From assembly GCA_949316235.1 (NCBI GenBank), contig OX438753.1, positions 20,020,801-20,084,800 on the forward strand: a stretch of 64,000 nucleotides of DNA, in the 5' to 3' direction. The notes beneath the pieces are model-generated. The model did not search any database, was not told where the DNA came from, and worked only from the letters and a program-made list of their open reading frames with translations. Position numbers and translations under genes: made by a program. Below are positions 22,495 through 31,441 of this stretch, piece by piece. This DNA comes from Oegoconia quadripuncta. Lineage: Eukaryota > Arthropoda > Insecta > Lepidoptera > Autostichidae. Position 1 is the stretch's first letter. Each line of letters begins with the position of its first letter.

Positions 22495-22880
22495 GTGGAA
22501 ATTACGTAATTGAGCAGTACGAGTGGGGTGACTTAGAAAGATAGAATTAATTAATTGGGGATGTACACAGTGTGAAAGAACACGCGGTGGCAAAGATTGA
22601 AAAATATATGCTGGTTTGGAGATGTCCAGAGGATGAATGAAAGAAGACTAACGAAAGATATGTACGAAGCGAAGGGGAAGACCACGGCGAACGTATATAC
22701 TATGATCGTATCGGGGACGTTTTAAAGAAAGGCCAAGTCAAGAGTACCCTAAACCGACGAGCATGTATAAACAACCTTATGAGAGTGAATTAAGTAAAAG
22801 AAGTATGTCAAGATCGTAGCAATTGGAAGTCTGTAGTCTCTGCCTCCATACTGAAAACAGGCGTGACTTTATGTATGTAG
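22495..22880 (+). pseudogene. RTE-like LINE ORF C-terminus, copy 2
   Basis: A more degraded second copy in the same orientation: GTGGAAATTACGTAATTGAG, GGATGAATGAAAGAAGACTA, GCCAAGTCAAGAGTACCCTA, ATCGTAGCAATTGGAAGTCT, CAGGCGTGACTTTATGTATG. It has indels throughout. Confidence 0.7.
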
Positions 22881-23477
22881 GGATCAAGACGAATCTAACG
22901 ACACCATTCATCTCAAAATCCGTCAAGGAGGTAACATAGAAAAATATTTACATATATTCGAAAACATTACCCCCCATCATGGGGCAGTTGGTTAAAGATA
23001 TCAAAATGACAAAGTCCAAATAATCCAACAAAGATGGATACCCTTAATCAGACGCAGCTTACGTAAATCACCACATATCCTTCCTAAAGAGGTTTTAAGC
23101 AGATCGATTTTAAGAACCGAAGCTAATACAAACCTAATCTATACGCATTGAGAATGTGAATGTCTAACATATAATCGACTGCCTATCTCTTACTCGGTTT
23201 CATCCGTAATTTAACTCTAAGGAGACGTATTGGCGTAATCGGCGATGCAGAAAGACGTAGTAGACCAACCGGAATTGATACTAGCTATTGCGGGTACTTA
23301 CGCCTCATTAGTTTTGGGAGTGATTCGTATTTTACGGAGTCGTAAGTAACGAATGATACGATTTCCTCAAATTTGATTACGTGGAAAAAAATCTACACCA
23401 AAGCATTTCAATTATAGTGCTAATTTGACATACTTTGGTATTATTTGATATAGTAAAGTATAATTTGACATACATAT
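22881..23477. other. No recognised feature
   Basis: 22885-23230 may be a degraded coding relic, but no frame is long enough to judge. Confidence 0.3.
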
Positions 23478-23643
23478 GACGAGTACGACATTGGAACCTT
23501 CAAGAAACGAGCCTACACCTTCCTCAAAGGCCGGCAACGCATCTGTAGCCCTTTTGGTGTTGCGGGTGTCCATGGGCGGCGGTGATTGCTTTCCATGAGG
23601 TGACCCGCATGCTCGTTTGTCGCCCTCTTATATAAAAAAAAAT
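23478..23643 (+). mobile_element. LINE 3' end (ORF end and short UTR)
   Basis: Coding reads Y-D-I-G-T-F-K-K-R-A-Y-T-F-L-K-G-R-Q-R, then a stop. The UTR has AGGTGACCCGCATGCTCGTT, TGTCGCCCTCTTATAT and an A run. A reverse scrap of the same 3' end lies at 53988-54020. Jockey-group style. Confidence 0.65.
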
Positions 23644-23691
23644 CTAGATGGGTAGGTACACAGAAACGTTAAGGTGGAGTGAACACAGAAA

Positions 23692-23775
23692 CCGTCACGA
23701 CCGCTATCCCGAATGGGGTGGTCAGAGATATCCCAAACATTAGAGTTTAACGATTGAAACAACAACCACGGTGTT
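23692..23775 (+). repeat. Repeat I copy
   Basis: ACGACCGCTATCCCGAATGG, GGTCAGAGATATCCCAAACA, GAAACAACAACCACGGTG; same orientation as 325-440. Confidence 0.6.
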
Positions 23776-24525
23776 CACCTTGGGAAATAAACAGAAATGC
23801 ACACGTGACAGCTATTGACCCCGTCGCCTTAAAAGTATTTGGAAGCTCCGTACCAACCAATCATTGGTGTATGCTGTATACGATCTGTCTGATGAACACC
23901 CACGAGAAGAGAACCACACGTTTAACAGACTCCTTTATATATTTACTGATTCTATAGCACAAAGAGAGAGACACCCAACATTGCCCTCTCCATCGCCCGC
24001 TGGGCATTACTCTTAATACTTGGTCATAATGCAAACGACATGAATTTCTCGGAATCTTAATTAACTTGATAATGCTTAGAACAAAGAAAAAATATTTACA
24101 GACCATTTGTCTGCCTTTCATTTTGCAAAAGCTTTGTTTCCCCAAGAAAGAGCATTCAAAGGAATGTGCCTACTGTACCTAAAATGAATGAATATTCTAA
24201 TTGAGATACAAGTCAAATAATTATTATTGTCAATACGACAAACCATGTTAATTTATTTCGTGAATATTTACGAAAAAAAAATATCTGTTCCTTTCAGAAG
24301 AGCGTCCGTTTTTGACACAAAAATCCCTCCGAGCTAATTTTGCATAATAACTTAATATGTCAAAGCGAACACAAGCGTAATTGGGTTTGCTGTGTTCCTG
24401 TTTATATTTGGAGTTTTGTAGTGAAAAAAAAAGCCAGGTTACTGTATTACTCGCATATCTTTCAGCTGTCAGATTTCACCATCAAAGAAGTTTCCCTCCA
24501 TAGCTTATTGTAATAGGGTTTACTC
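23776..24525. other. No recognised feature
   Basis: Two short antisense-overlapping frames only; nothing with support. Confidence 0.3.
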
Positions 24526-24529
24526 GTAC

Positions 24530-25080
24530 GAAGCGGAGGTGGCGGGTCCGATCCCCAGCCGGGTATATATTAGGTCCTTACTTATGAAATTGGCGTTTTG
24601 CATGAAGAATTTCATTAAGACTGTTTTCTCAATACAAAGTTTTTTGGGAACGGTAAATCCAAATTTAGCTAAACTTTGTGTGTATTATCGGATAACATTA
24701 AGTTAAGTATAGGCAGCGTTAATTTTTAAAAGTAACCGTTTTATAAAAGGGTCAACGAATCTAAGAAATGAGTATGGGAAGCACATGAAGAGCTCTGTTA
24801 AATTTTTTTATTATTATGTGATTTAGCCCAGAAATTAAAAAAATATTTCATGTGAAACCTTGATATAATATTCCATTTTCCAAATAAAAAACAAATTTGG
24901 ATATAGCTTTGAAAATTGCAGAAATTGGTACATATGATTAACGAAGAAAAAAAACTCCAATTTCATAGGTAAAGACCCATTTCCCAAATTAGATGGGGTT
25001 TTCTGCATCAGTACGCTTCCACCTTCGGCCTCATTTTCACTTAACATCAGGTGTGATTGAGGTCAAGTGCTAATCCGTTA
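24530..25080 (+). mobile_element. SINE F remnants on both sides of a MITE M1
   Basis: 24531-24569 carries a tRNA-like box B region (GGCGGGTCCGATCCCCAGCC). 25012-25075 carries the SINE F tail (TTCCACCTTCGGCCTCATTT, TGTGATTGAGGTCAAGT). MITE M1 copy 3 lies between. The middle of the SINE body is missing, so whether these belong to one copy is uncertain. Confidence 0.45.
24570..24979 (+). mobile_element. MITE M1 copy 3
   Basis: Left end TTAGGTCCTTACTTATGAAA preceded by TA. The right end AGGTAAAGACCCA runs into TTTCCC without a TA, so the right flank is altered. Several small internal deletions. Confidence 0.82.
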
Positions 25081-25497
25081 TTTCATGTTATTGTTGCGTA
25101 TTTCTCTTCAAGGAAAATAACACCTAAATGTGATTTATAGCTAAATAGTAAAATATTTATAAGAACATAAAAGTATCTGTTAAATTAAGCATGTTTAGAT
25201 TTTTTTAGAGAAGCTAGAAAAATGAAAAAAAAAAGCAAAAAAAAATTAAAAAATTATGAATTTTTATACATGTCTGACTTTAGTAGACTCATTAATTTTG
25301 AAATTTCTGCGGGTGGGAAAGTACACGAATAGGTTCATAAGATTAAATACAGACACGACCAGTTGCGTTGTCACCGGTTTTCGTACTTGGCTTGGCACAC
25401 TGCCGTAAAGCAACCTTTGATTTTATTGTCATCTGGGCAGCCCTTTGAATGAGCGGTAATTTTATTTGTAACATTTTTTTATGCAGAACGGGTTAGT
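25081..25497. other. No recognised feature
   Basis: AT-rich with A runs at 25225-25247. Confidence 0.3.
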
Positions 25498-25812
25498 ACT
25501 TGACCTCAATCACACCTGATGTTAAGTGAAGATGAGGCCGAAGGTGCATGGAACCGTATTGACCCGGAAACCTCAACATATTTGGGGGACTGGCTATCTT
25601 ATCTCTGACAACCCGAACACAACCGTGCTATTCACATTACTGTTTGGCGACAGACTTTGATAAGAAGATGGTAGTTAGCCAGGCGGATATTTAAAATGCC
25701 CTACCACCAACCAAACCGAGTACTTAAACATGTACCCCACTGGGATCGAACCCGCGACCTTCGATACGTAAATCCTATGTTATTAACGTTGAGCCATCGG
25801 GGGCGGTTAATA
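25498..25812 (-). mobile_element. SINE F, full-length-looking copy
   Basis: Left: ACTTGACCTCAATCACACCT, GAAGATGAGGCCGAAGGTGC, CTGGCTATCTTATCTCTGAC, TAGCCAGGCGGATATTTAAA. The right end is a tRNA-like head on the minus strand: box B GGGTTCGATCCCAGTGGGG and box A-like GATGGCTCAACG just inside CGCCCCC. The plus-strand 89-codon frame is a shadow. Confidence 0.75.
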
Positions 25813-26265
25813 TTTATTTATGTGGACGATTTCAGGTGTATTAACAATCCCCGTAGATCGAGGGTCGAACCAATTGGAATTTTAAAAATCCTTTTGGTGC
25901 GATGGTCGATCGAAGTGGAATACAAAATTCCTGATAGCCGCACATGTCGGACAGTAAGGAATTAAAATTCCTCGTCGTCCGACATGTCGGACAACGTTGT
26001 CGAACCACGCGGCCGGAGGGTGATTTTTTTTTTTGGTTTACGTATCCATAGAACATTATTTGAACAATCTTCACTATAAGACGCCTATGAAAACCTGTGA
26101 AGGTTTGTGTGCAGTGCGAATGTGGTCACTGACCCGCCGCGTTGTTAATTATTACAAAAGGTATGTAACCTAACTTAAATTTACTTCGATACATAAAATA
26201 ATGTGTGAAAGCAAGTAAAAATGTGTGTCTCTCTATCGAAATAAAATTTGTTGGAAAGTCACTTC
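25813..26265. other. Left flank of the LTR retrotransposon; imperfect hairpin
   Basis: 25943-25988 can pair imperfectly (CATGTCGGAC ... GTCCGACATG with AAGGAATT/AATTCCT inside). The target-site copy CTAC ends this stretch at 26266-26269. Confidence 0.45.
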
Positions 26266-26269
26266 CTAC

Positions 26270-26533
26270 TGTAACACACTGACATACACAACACAGACAA
26301 GCAGAACATTTGAGGCTCTCGATCAGTCAATAGATGTACACATTCACATTATCACACTTTCATTCACACATTATTCGATCGCGATTCATTCGTTCAGTCC
26401 TGTCCTGTCAAAAACGAGTCGGGCATTCGAATATTGACCACAGCTGTGAGCGGACGCAATTAGTATAACTCTTGGTGAAATTAAAGTCATAAATTGAATA
26501 CTTGTTTTCTTGAATATCCTTCTGGGCGTCACA
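26270..26533 (+). repeat. 5' LTR
   Basis: 264 bp, TGT...ACA ends. No TATA box is evident; TCAGTC initiator-like motifs occur twice (GATCAGTCAATAG, TTCAGTCCTG). ATTAAA at 26480-26485 could serve as the polyadenylation signal. I found no difference from the 3' LTR by eye. Confidence 0.92.
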
Positions 26534-27207
26534 GCTCAGAAGTGGGATTACCGCAAAATATACCGTTTTGCAACGTCCACAAATAATTCGAGGTAAGGCC
26601 ATTTGGTTTCTTAATTATTATGGATTTAAGTGAATAGTTTTTTTTTCCCGAAAATATATATCCGATAATAAGCATTAGGGCCCATATTGGGAAATAAGGG
26701 TGTAAATTTCCAAATTAACCCTGCCCTTGGAAGGATGAAATCGGATTAACCAGTGCATTAAAAGCCTTTATTTATGTTAATTACGAAATACCAGCTTATA
26801 TGTACAATTTACGTATATGCTGTAGTAAATACGAGGAGTAATCGCAATTTTACAGGCTGATTGTCAAGATAAAAAGTGATTTAGTATAATAAAAATTGGG
26901 GCATGCATTTTTATGTTTTCCTGTCAAGAACACGTGCTGGGTAATGTTGCAGTATTGCCGCTTCACCACGTAACTACCCTTTCTTAGAATTTATTATTGA
27001 ATATTGTCTGATATATGTCCGAGATTGAAAATATACGTGAGAACTGTTAGGTATTACAATATAAAAGGGTGTGGAATATAATGACGTAAGAAAACCTTAA
27101 CCATTATGCAGATGATATCGGATTACTAATTTTACTAAACAAATCACGTATGTAGAATTTTACAATTTGATCACTATCCTTTAAAATAAAATATAGATAT
27201 CAGTGCC

Positions 27208-27241
<34 letters not shown>

Positions 27242-27278
27242 GATTTTATAGACACATCTTGTTTCGAGTTCCAGGAAA
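26534..27278 (+). other. Leader of the LTR element with a 30-A run
   Basis: About 745 nt without a supported frame. 27211-27240 is an uninterrupted run of 30 A, 38 nt upstream of the gag start. Such a run could be a polymerase-slippage tract or a fossil insertion. Confidence 0.7.
26536..26549 (+). promoter_or_regulatory. Candidate primer-binding site (tRNA-Leu type)
   Basis: TCAGAAGTGGGATT two bases after the LTR is complementary to the 3' arm of animal leucine tRNAs as I recall their ends (AATCCCACTTCTGA). The complement of the terminal CCA is not matched by the preceding bases, so the site is offset or imperfect. Confidence 0.55.
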
Positions 27279-28709
27279 ATGGGAGGAGATGATAAAGATG
27301 ATCGACGCAAGCGTAAGACGCCAACCCGAAACGTTGTACAGCCAGTTGAGGTTGACCAGGGAGCCAGCCAGGACCGCAATAGCAAACGTCGGGACCGGAG
27401 TCTTATGAGACGCGGAAGCGTCGAACGACGACGAAGCGCACTCCGAGATCGAGGAACACGTCGCGTGCATCGCAGGAGCCGTGATTCATTGGAGGACAGA
27501 CCAAGCCGTAACCGATCTAGACACGAGAAAAGGCGACGCAGTCGTAGTCGTAGCAGGTCTAGGGTGAGTAGAGGGAGTCGTAGCCATAGCCCGCGGGGAA
27601 GCGATCGTCGTAGTCGCAGTAACAGCCCTAGGCGACATGACGATTTATATAAGAGATTGCGTTTACTAGAGAACGAATTGCTAGCAGAACGGGAGTTGCG
27701 AGAGCGCTTAGTACGTCATGAAGTGCCACGTGGTGAGACACCTCAACGCATTGATCGTAATCTTACGCCCAGTGATCTAATATATCGCAATATTGAGCAG
27801 CCATTAGGTAACACGACAGGAGCCGCTACACCAATAAATGAAGATGCAGATATTAAGAAATCAGGGTATGAAGCTCCTAATGAATTTTTATCCGAATTTG
27901 TAAAGATGTTCAAGGCAAGGGATCGTGAATCGTTCCCAGTACTAAACAACGTCATTCCAGAATTTGATCCTCTGAGGAAAGAACAAACGATCGATATGTG
28001 GTTAAGTAAGGTAGACGAATGCGCGGATATCTATAGCTGGAATGATAAACAAACGACTCACTATGCCTTGCCTAAATTGATTGGTCACGCCAAAACTTGG
28101 TACCAGGGTTTGCCCTCTATTAAGCATTCATGGATGGAGTGGAAAGCTTTGTTACGGGAATCATTTCCATCGACTGAGAATTATGCAGAGCTATTAACAG
28201 AAATGCTTAATAGAAGGGCTCGCCCTGGGGAGTCATTAGAGCTATATTACTTTTCCAAAATTAATTTATTGAATCGGTGTAAAATTTTTGGGAAGCAAGC
28301 AGTTGATTGCGTCATATTCGGGATTGATGATAAAGGGGTTCGCTTAAGTGCACAGGCGGGAAAATTCGAGAAACCTGAGGAGACTCTAGAATTTTTCAAG
28401 ACTGTTAAGACTCAATTAAGGGACTCTGAACCCACAAGAGATAAGAGCTATAGGGATAAAGGGTTCTCAAATATCCTCCAATCAACAAGTACTATGCAGA
28501 GCAATAGCGACTCTGTAAAAAGCCGTTCCAGATTTCGCCTGGACTGCTTTAATTGTGGTGAAACCGGACATCTCTCCTTTAAGTGCCCTAAACCAATTAC
28601 TAAATGTTTCAATTGCAATTTTCTCGGTCATGATTCATCAAACTGTCCCAAGAGGAGTAATAGTGCCAAGCCTGCCACCAATAGTAGTGATGACCATAAC
28701 AAATCCTAG
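27279..28709 (+). CDS. gag: Gag polyprotein of the LTR retrotransposon
   Basis: 476 codons, uninterrupted. Residues 1-65 are strongly basic. Residues 66-120 are rich in Arg/Ser dipeptides (RSRSRSRSRVSRGSRS is the core), like SR-protein domains. 121-147 is a charged, probably coiled-coil stretch. About 215-380 resembles the retrotransposon Gag core (I-P-E-F-D near 227, W-L near 241, A-K-T-W-Y-Q near 271). Two CCHC zinc knuckles follow: C423-x2-C426-x4-H431-x4-C436 and C443-x2-C446-x4-H451-x4-C456. Gag would form the particle and bind the element RNA. The start chosen is the first ATG after the leader (context AAAATGG). It ends at TAG 28707-28709; the next frame continues in the same phase. Confidence 0.92.
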   Translation: MGGDDKDDRRKRKTPTRNVVQPVEVDQGASQDRNSKRRDRSLMRRGSVERRRSALRDRGTRRVHRRSRDSLEDRPSRNRSRHEKRRRSRSRSRSRVSRGSRSHSPRGSDRRSRSNSPRRHDDLYKRLRLLENELLAERELRERLVRHEVPRGETPQRIDRNLTPSDLIYRNIEQPLGNTTGAATPINEDADIKKSGYEAPNEFLSEFVKMFKARDRESFPVLNNVIPEFDPLRKEQTIDMWLSKVDECADIYSWNDKQTTHYALPKLIGHAKTWYQGLPSIKHSWMEWKALLRESFPSTENYAELLTEMLNRRARPGESLELYYFSKINLLNRCKIFGKQAVDCVIFGIDDKGVRLSAQAGKFEKPEETLEFFKTVKTQLRDSEPTRDKSYRDKGFSNILQSTSTMQSNSDSVKSRSRFRLDCFNCGETGHLSFKCPKPITKCFNCNFLGHDSSNCPKRSNSAKPATNSSDDHNKS

Positions 28710-28712
28710 AAT

Positions 28713-29354
28713 GTGCTTGAAGTTTCCATAGAGGGCGATGAGAATGACAAGTATAAAATAATGATTAAGATTAATAATAAGCCCATGCCTTGCCAAGTTG
28801 ACTTAGGTAGTCAAGCCACATTAATTCGTGAATCCGACGCTAGGAAACTTGAACTAAATTGGCAGACGGTATCTGGTCCATTTTTGAGGGGTTTAGGTAA
28901 CGTTCCCTATGTTCCCATTGGCAGAGGTTTGGTACGTGTAGAAGTTCAAGGCATAACGGAAGAGCAGGTTGAAGTGTTCGTTGTGGATAATTCCCTCATA
29001 AACGTTGCGGTTCAACTGGGTCACAGTTTCACTGAACGACCTGGATTGAAGTTAATTAAGACGGCCACTGATTTACAGTTTGAACGGGTTGATCCAGTCA
29101 ATGAGAGGAAATTAGTACGTGTCGCTGATGCTGACGTAAATCTTGCAGTAGGTAAGATGCAAACTATCCCAGTCACGTCTGAGATCGCGTATAGCGGTAA
29201 TGTTTTTGTAGGAGGTTCGATCAGGGGTTGTTCCGGGTTTGAATATTATTCATTGCCTGGAGAATACCAAATGGTGGAAGGAGCATGTAAGTTACTTGTA
29301 CAAAACGTAGGTGTCGAATCGGTAAAAATTTATAAAGGGTACTCTTATTACTAG
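28713..29354 (+). CDS. Retropepsin-like protease region of pol
   Basis: This frame continues in the same phase as gag after one TAG and has no obvious ATG at its start, so it is most likely reached from gag. Residues 18-45 contain C-Q-V-D-L-G-S-Q-A-T-L-I, the position of the aspartic protease active site. The usual Thr/Ser of D-T/S-G is Leu here. A second conserved stretch Q-L-G-H-S-F-T-E-R-P follows around residue 95, matching the layout of insect Gypsy protease domains. The frame ends at TAG 29352-29354, where the downstream pol frame overlaps it by about 29 nt in another phase. An active dimer would process Gag; whether D-L-G is active is unknown. Confidence 0.75.
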   Translation: MLEVSIEGDENDKYKIMIKINNKPMPCQVDLGSQATLIRESDARKLELNWQTVSGPFLRGLGNVPYVPIGRGLVRVEVQGITEEQVEVFVVDNSLINVAVQLGHSFTERPGLKLIKTATDLQFERVDPVNERKLVRVADADVNLAVGKMQTIPVTSEIAYSGNVFVGGSIRGCSGFEYYSLPGEYQMVEGACKLLVQNVGVESVKIYKGYSYY

Positions 29355-29679
29355 GGCTAGACCGGCGTGTTCTAAATCGATTATAGATGTCTTAAGAGTA
29401 ACTACCGCGCCCGACAATATCAATAATGTTTTTAAAATAAATTGTGGCGACCAGTTTACTTCTGTTGAGAAGCAAAAATGTCACGACTTATTAATAAAGT
29501 ACAAGGATTGTTTCTCCACTGCATTACACGACTTGGGGTTTACTACTGTCACGGAGATGGAAATCCACTTAAAGGACTCAACGCCAGTTGTATATAGGCC
29601 GTACCGATTATCTATTTCAGAACGTGGGCATGTACAGTGCATTGACGTCATAAAGGATAACAATTCCCAAAGCAATTGA
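29326..29679 (+). pseudogene. Reverse transcriptase N-terminal stump
   Basis: Open frame shifted by +1 relative to the protease. It carries the linker to reverse transcriptase and the first conserved block: K-D-S-T-P-V-V-Y-R-P-Y-R-L-S, then S-E-R, as in Gypsy-type polymerases. Soon after, similarity stops and a TGA closes the frame at 29677-29679. The fingers, palm with its catalytic Asp pair, connection and RNase H domains are all missing. The junction lies between about 29640 and 29705. Confidence 0.75.
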
Positions 29680-29705
29680 GTTATGCGGTCTAACTGCAGG
29701 TCAAG

Positions 29706-30300
29706 CGATATAATCGCACGATCTTGGCTTCACTAGGTACTATGACTCATGGAAAAGGAAACGATTCTTGGGATTCCTATTTACCGGACGTACAATTAGG
29801 CATAAACACTGCAATGCATGACGTCACCAAGAAAACGCCAACAGAATTGTTGTTTGGATGAAAAGTAGGAAATCCGTCGCAGGGTATGCTGAATAACATT
29901 AACGATGAAATTGGTGATCACGAGAGTAGTCAAAATATTGAAACAATTAGGTCTGAGGCTAGGGATAGTATAGAGAAACACCAAGAAAAAAAGTAAAGAG
30001 AGGTTTGATAGACATCGTAAAACGCCAAATAGTTACAAGGAAGGTGACCTTGTCAGGGTAATTAGGGCTATAGCAGTAGGGACGGGACAATCAAAGAAGT
30101 TGGAATCAAAGTGCCAAGGTCCTTATAGGATCAAAAAGGTCGTCCCTAACGATCGATACCTTATCGCTGATACCCCGCTGACACATAAGGGAAAGGCATA
30201 TGAAAATGTAGTCTCGGTTGATAAGATATTTCCCTGGATGAACTATGATGCACCTGCTTGTTCCTCAAGTGACGAAAGCGACGTTAATGAATTGACTTGA
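29706..30300 (+). pseudogene. Integrase C-terminal part, broken
   Basis: Begins inside the catalytic core: Q-V-K-R-Y-N-R-T-I-L-A-S-L-G. In this family the position of K is normally the catalytic Glu. The rest of the core end (S-Y-L-P-D-V-Q-L-G-I-N-T, then T-P-T-E-L-L-F-G) is cut by TGA 29859-29861, a one-base phase change near 29940 and TAA 29995-29997. The last 100 codons are open and end with the G-P-Y-R-I-K-K GPY/F-type domain. TGA closes it at 30298-30300. Not functional. Confidence 0.78.
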
Positions 30301-30611
30301 TTTTAGAATACTTACACCTAATTCCTAAAATATATTTATATACTATATAGTTAATACTATGTTGTGTACGGTTGTATATTACTTGTGTATGATAATGAGT
30401 GAAGTCCTTGTAATAACAATAATTTATGGAGATATTAAAATGATATTTATAAGAATAGTGACTAAGTGTAACAGTGAATAATAATACCGATGTAAATCTG
30501 ACCTGATACTTAAGTGATTGATAATGAATGCAGTGAGTTTACAATGACTTAGTCATTGAATTGATTTTGATGAATACCACGATTGTAATGATGATGTAGA
30601 AGAACGATGAT
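30301..30611 (+). other. 3' non-coding part of the LTR element
   Basis: No envelope-like frame is present between integrase and the repeats. The sequence is AT-rich with GATAATGA-type simple motifs. Confidence 0.6.
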
Positions 30612-31113
30612 TATATGAATGAAATAAAAGTGAGGGTGTCCACATAACATAGGGCAAGAGTGGCAATGACATCGCCGCCCAGGAGTGTTATGAGACACGC
30701 AGCTGACACTGTGGGGGTGAAGAGATCGAAGTAACCACCATTGTCTAGCTATAGCGATAAGAGTGAAATGATTTGCTAAGAATTTTATGAATAAAATAAA
30801 GTGAGGGTGTCCACATAACATAGGGCAGGAGTGGCAATGACATCGCCGCCCAGGAGTGTTATGAGACACGCAGCTGACACTGTGGGGGTGAAGAGATCGA
30901 AGTAACCACCATTGTCTAGCTATAGCGATAAGAGTGAAATGATTTGCTAAGAATTTTATGAATAAAATAAAGTGAGGGTGTCCACATAACATAGGGCAGG
31001 AGTGGCAATGACATCGCCGCCCAGGAGTGTTATGAGACACGCAGCTGACATTGTGGAGGTGAAGAGAGTGAAGTAACCACCCTTGTCTAGCTATAGCGAT
31101 AAGAGTGAGATGA
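30612..31113 (+). repeat. 171-bp tandem repeats inside the LTR element
   Basis: The motif GTGAGGGTGTCCACATAAC starts at 30630, 30801 and 30972, giving a 171-bp period and about 2.9 units. Units 1 and 2 differ at very few positions. Unit 3 is a little more diverged and stops after GATAAGAGTGAGATGA. Because 171 is a multiple of three, the minus strand stays open through all units (30549-31193); I consider that frame an artefact. Confidence 0.93.
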
Positions 31114-31173
31114 CATATGTTTAAAATTAGAATAAACACCGGGACTTGTTTATTAATGTGACGGATGGCCGAC

Positions 31174-31437
31174 TGTAACACACTGACATACACAACACAG
31201 ACAAGCAGAACATTTGAGGCTCTCGATCAGTCAATAGATGTACACATTCACATTATCACACTTTCATTCACACATTATTCGATCGCGATTCATTCGTTCA
31301 GTCCTGTCCTGTCAAAAACGAGTCGGGCATTCGAATATTGACCACAGCTGTGAGCGGACGCAATTAGTATAACTCTTGGTGAAATTAAAGTCATAAATTG
31401 AATACTTGTTTTCTTGAATATCCTTCTGGGCGTCACA
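31174..31437 (+). repeat. 3' LTR
   Basis: Sequence as in the 5' LTR with no difference seen. The preceding bases (TGACGGATGGCCGAC) are not a clean polypurine tract; the nearest purine-rich stretch is GAGGTGAAGAGAGTGAAG at about 31056-31073. Confidence 0.92.
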
Positions 31438-31441
31438 CTAC

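Larger units (their letters stand above)
26270..31437 (+). mobile_element. Ty3/Gypsy-type LTR retrotransposon, internally deleted
   Basis: A 5168-bp element bounded by two 264-bp LTRs that look identical and begin TGTAACAC and end GTCACA. CTAC at 26266-26269 and again at 31438-31441 is a 4-bp target duplication. Order: LTR, tRNA-Leu-like primer site, 700-nt leader, gag, protease-like frame, a stump of reverse transcriptase, the end of integrase, 171-bp tandem repeats, LTR. The polymerase core, RNase H and most of integrase are absent and the remainder carries stops. Primer site, small LTRs and double CCHC Gag suggest an mdg3/micropia-like group, but that is inference. Confidence 0.93.

Noticed and set aside
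30301..30611. Envelope-like gene after integrase
   Set aside because: No open frame of useful length, signal peptide or membrane segment lies between integrase and the tandem repeats.
30549..31193. 214-codon minus-strand open frame with three-fold internal repetition
   Set aside because: It is the antisense reading of the 171-bp tandem repeats. The frame stays open only because the unit is a multiple of three; no domain is present.
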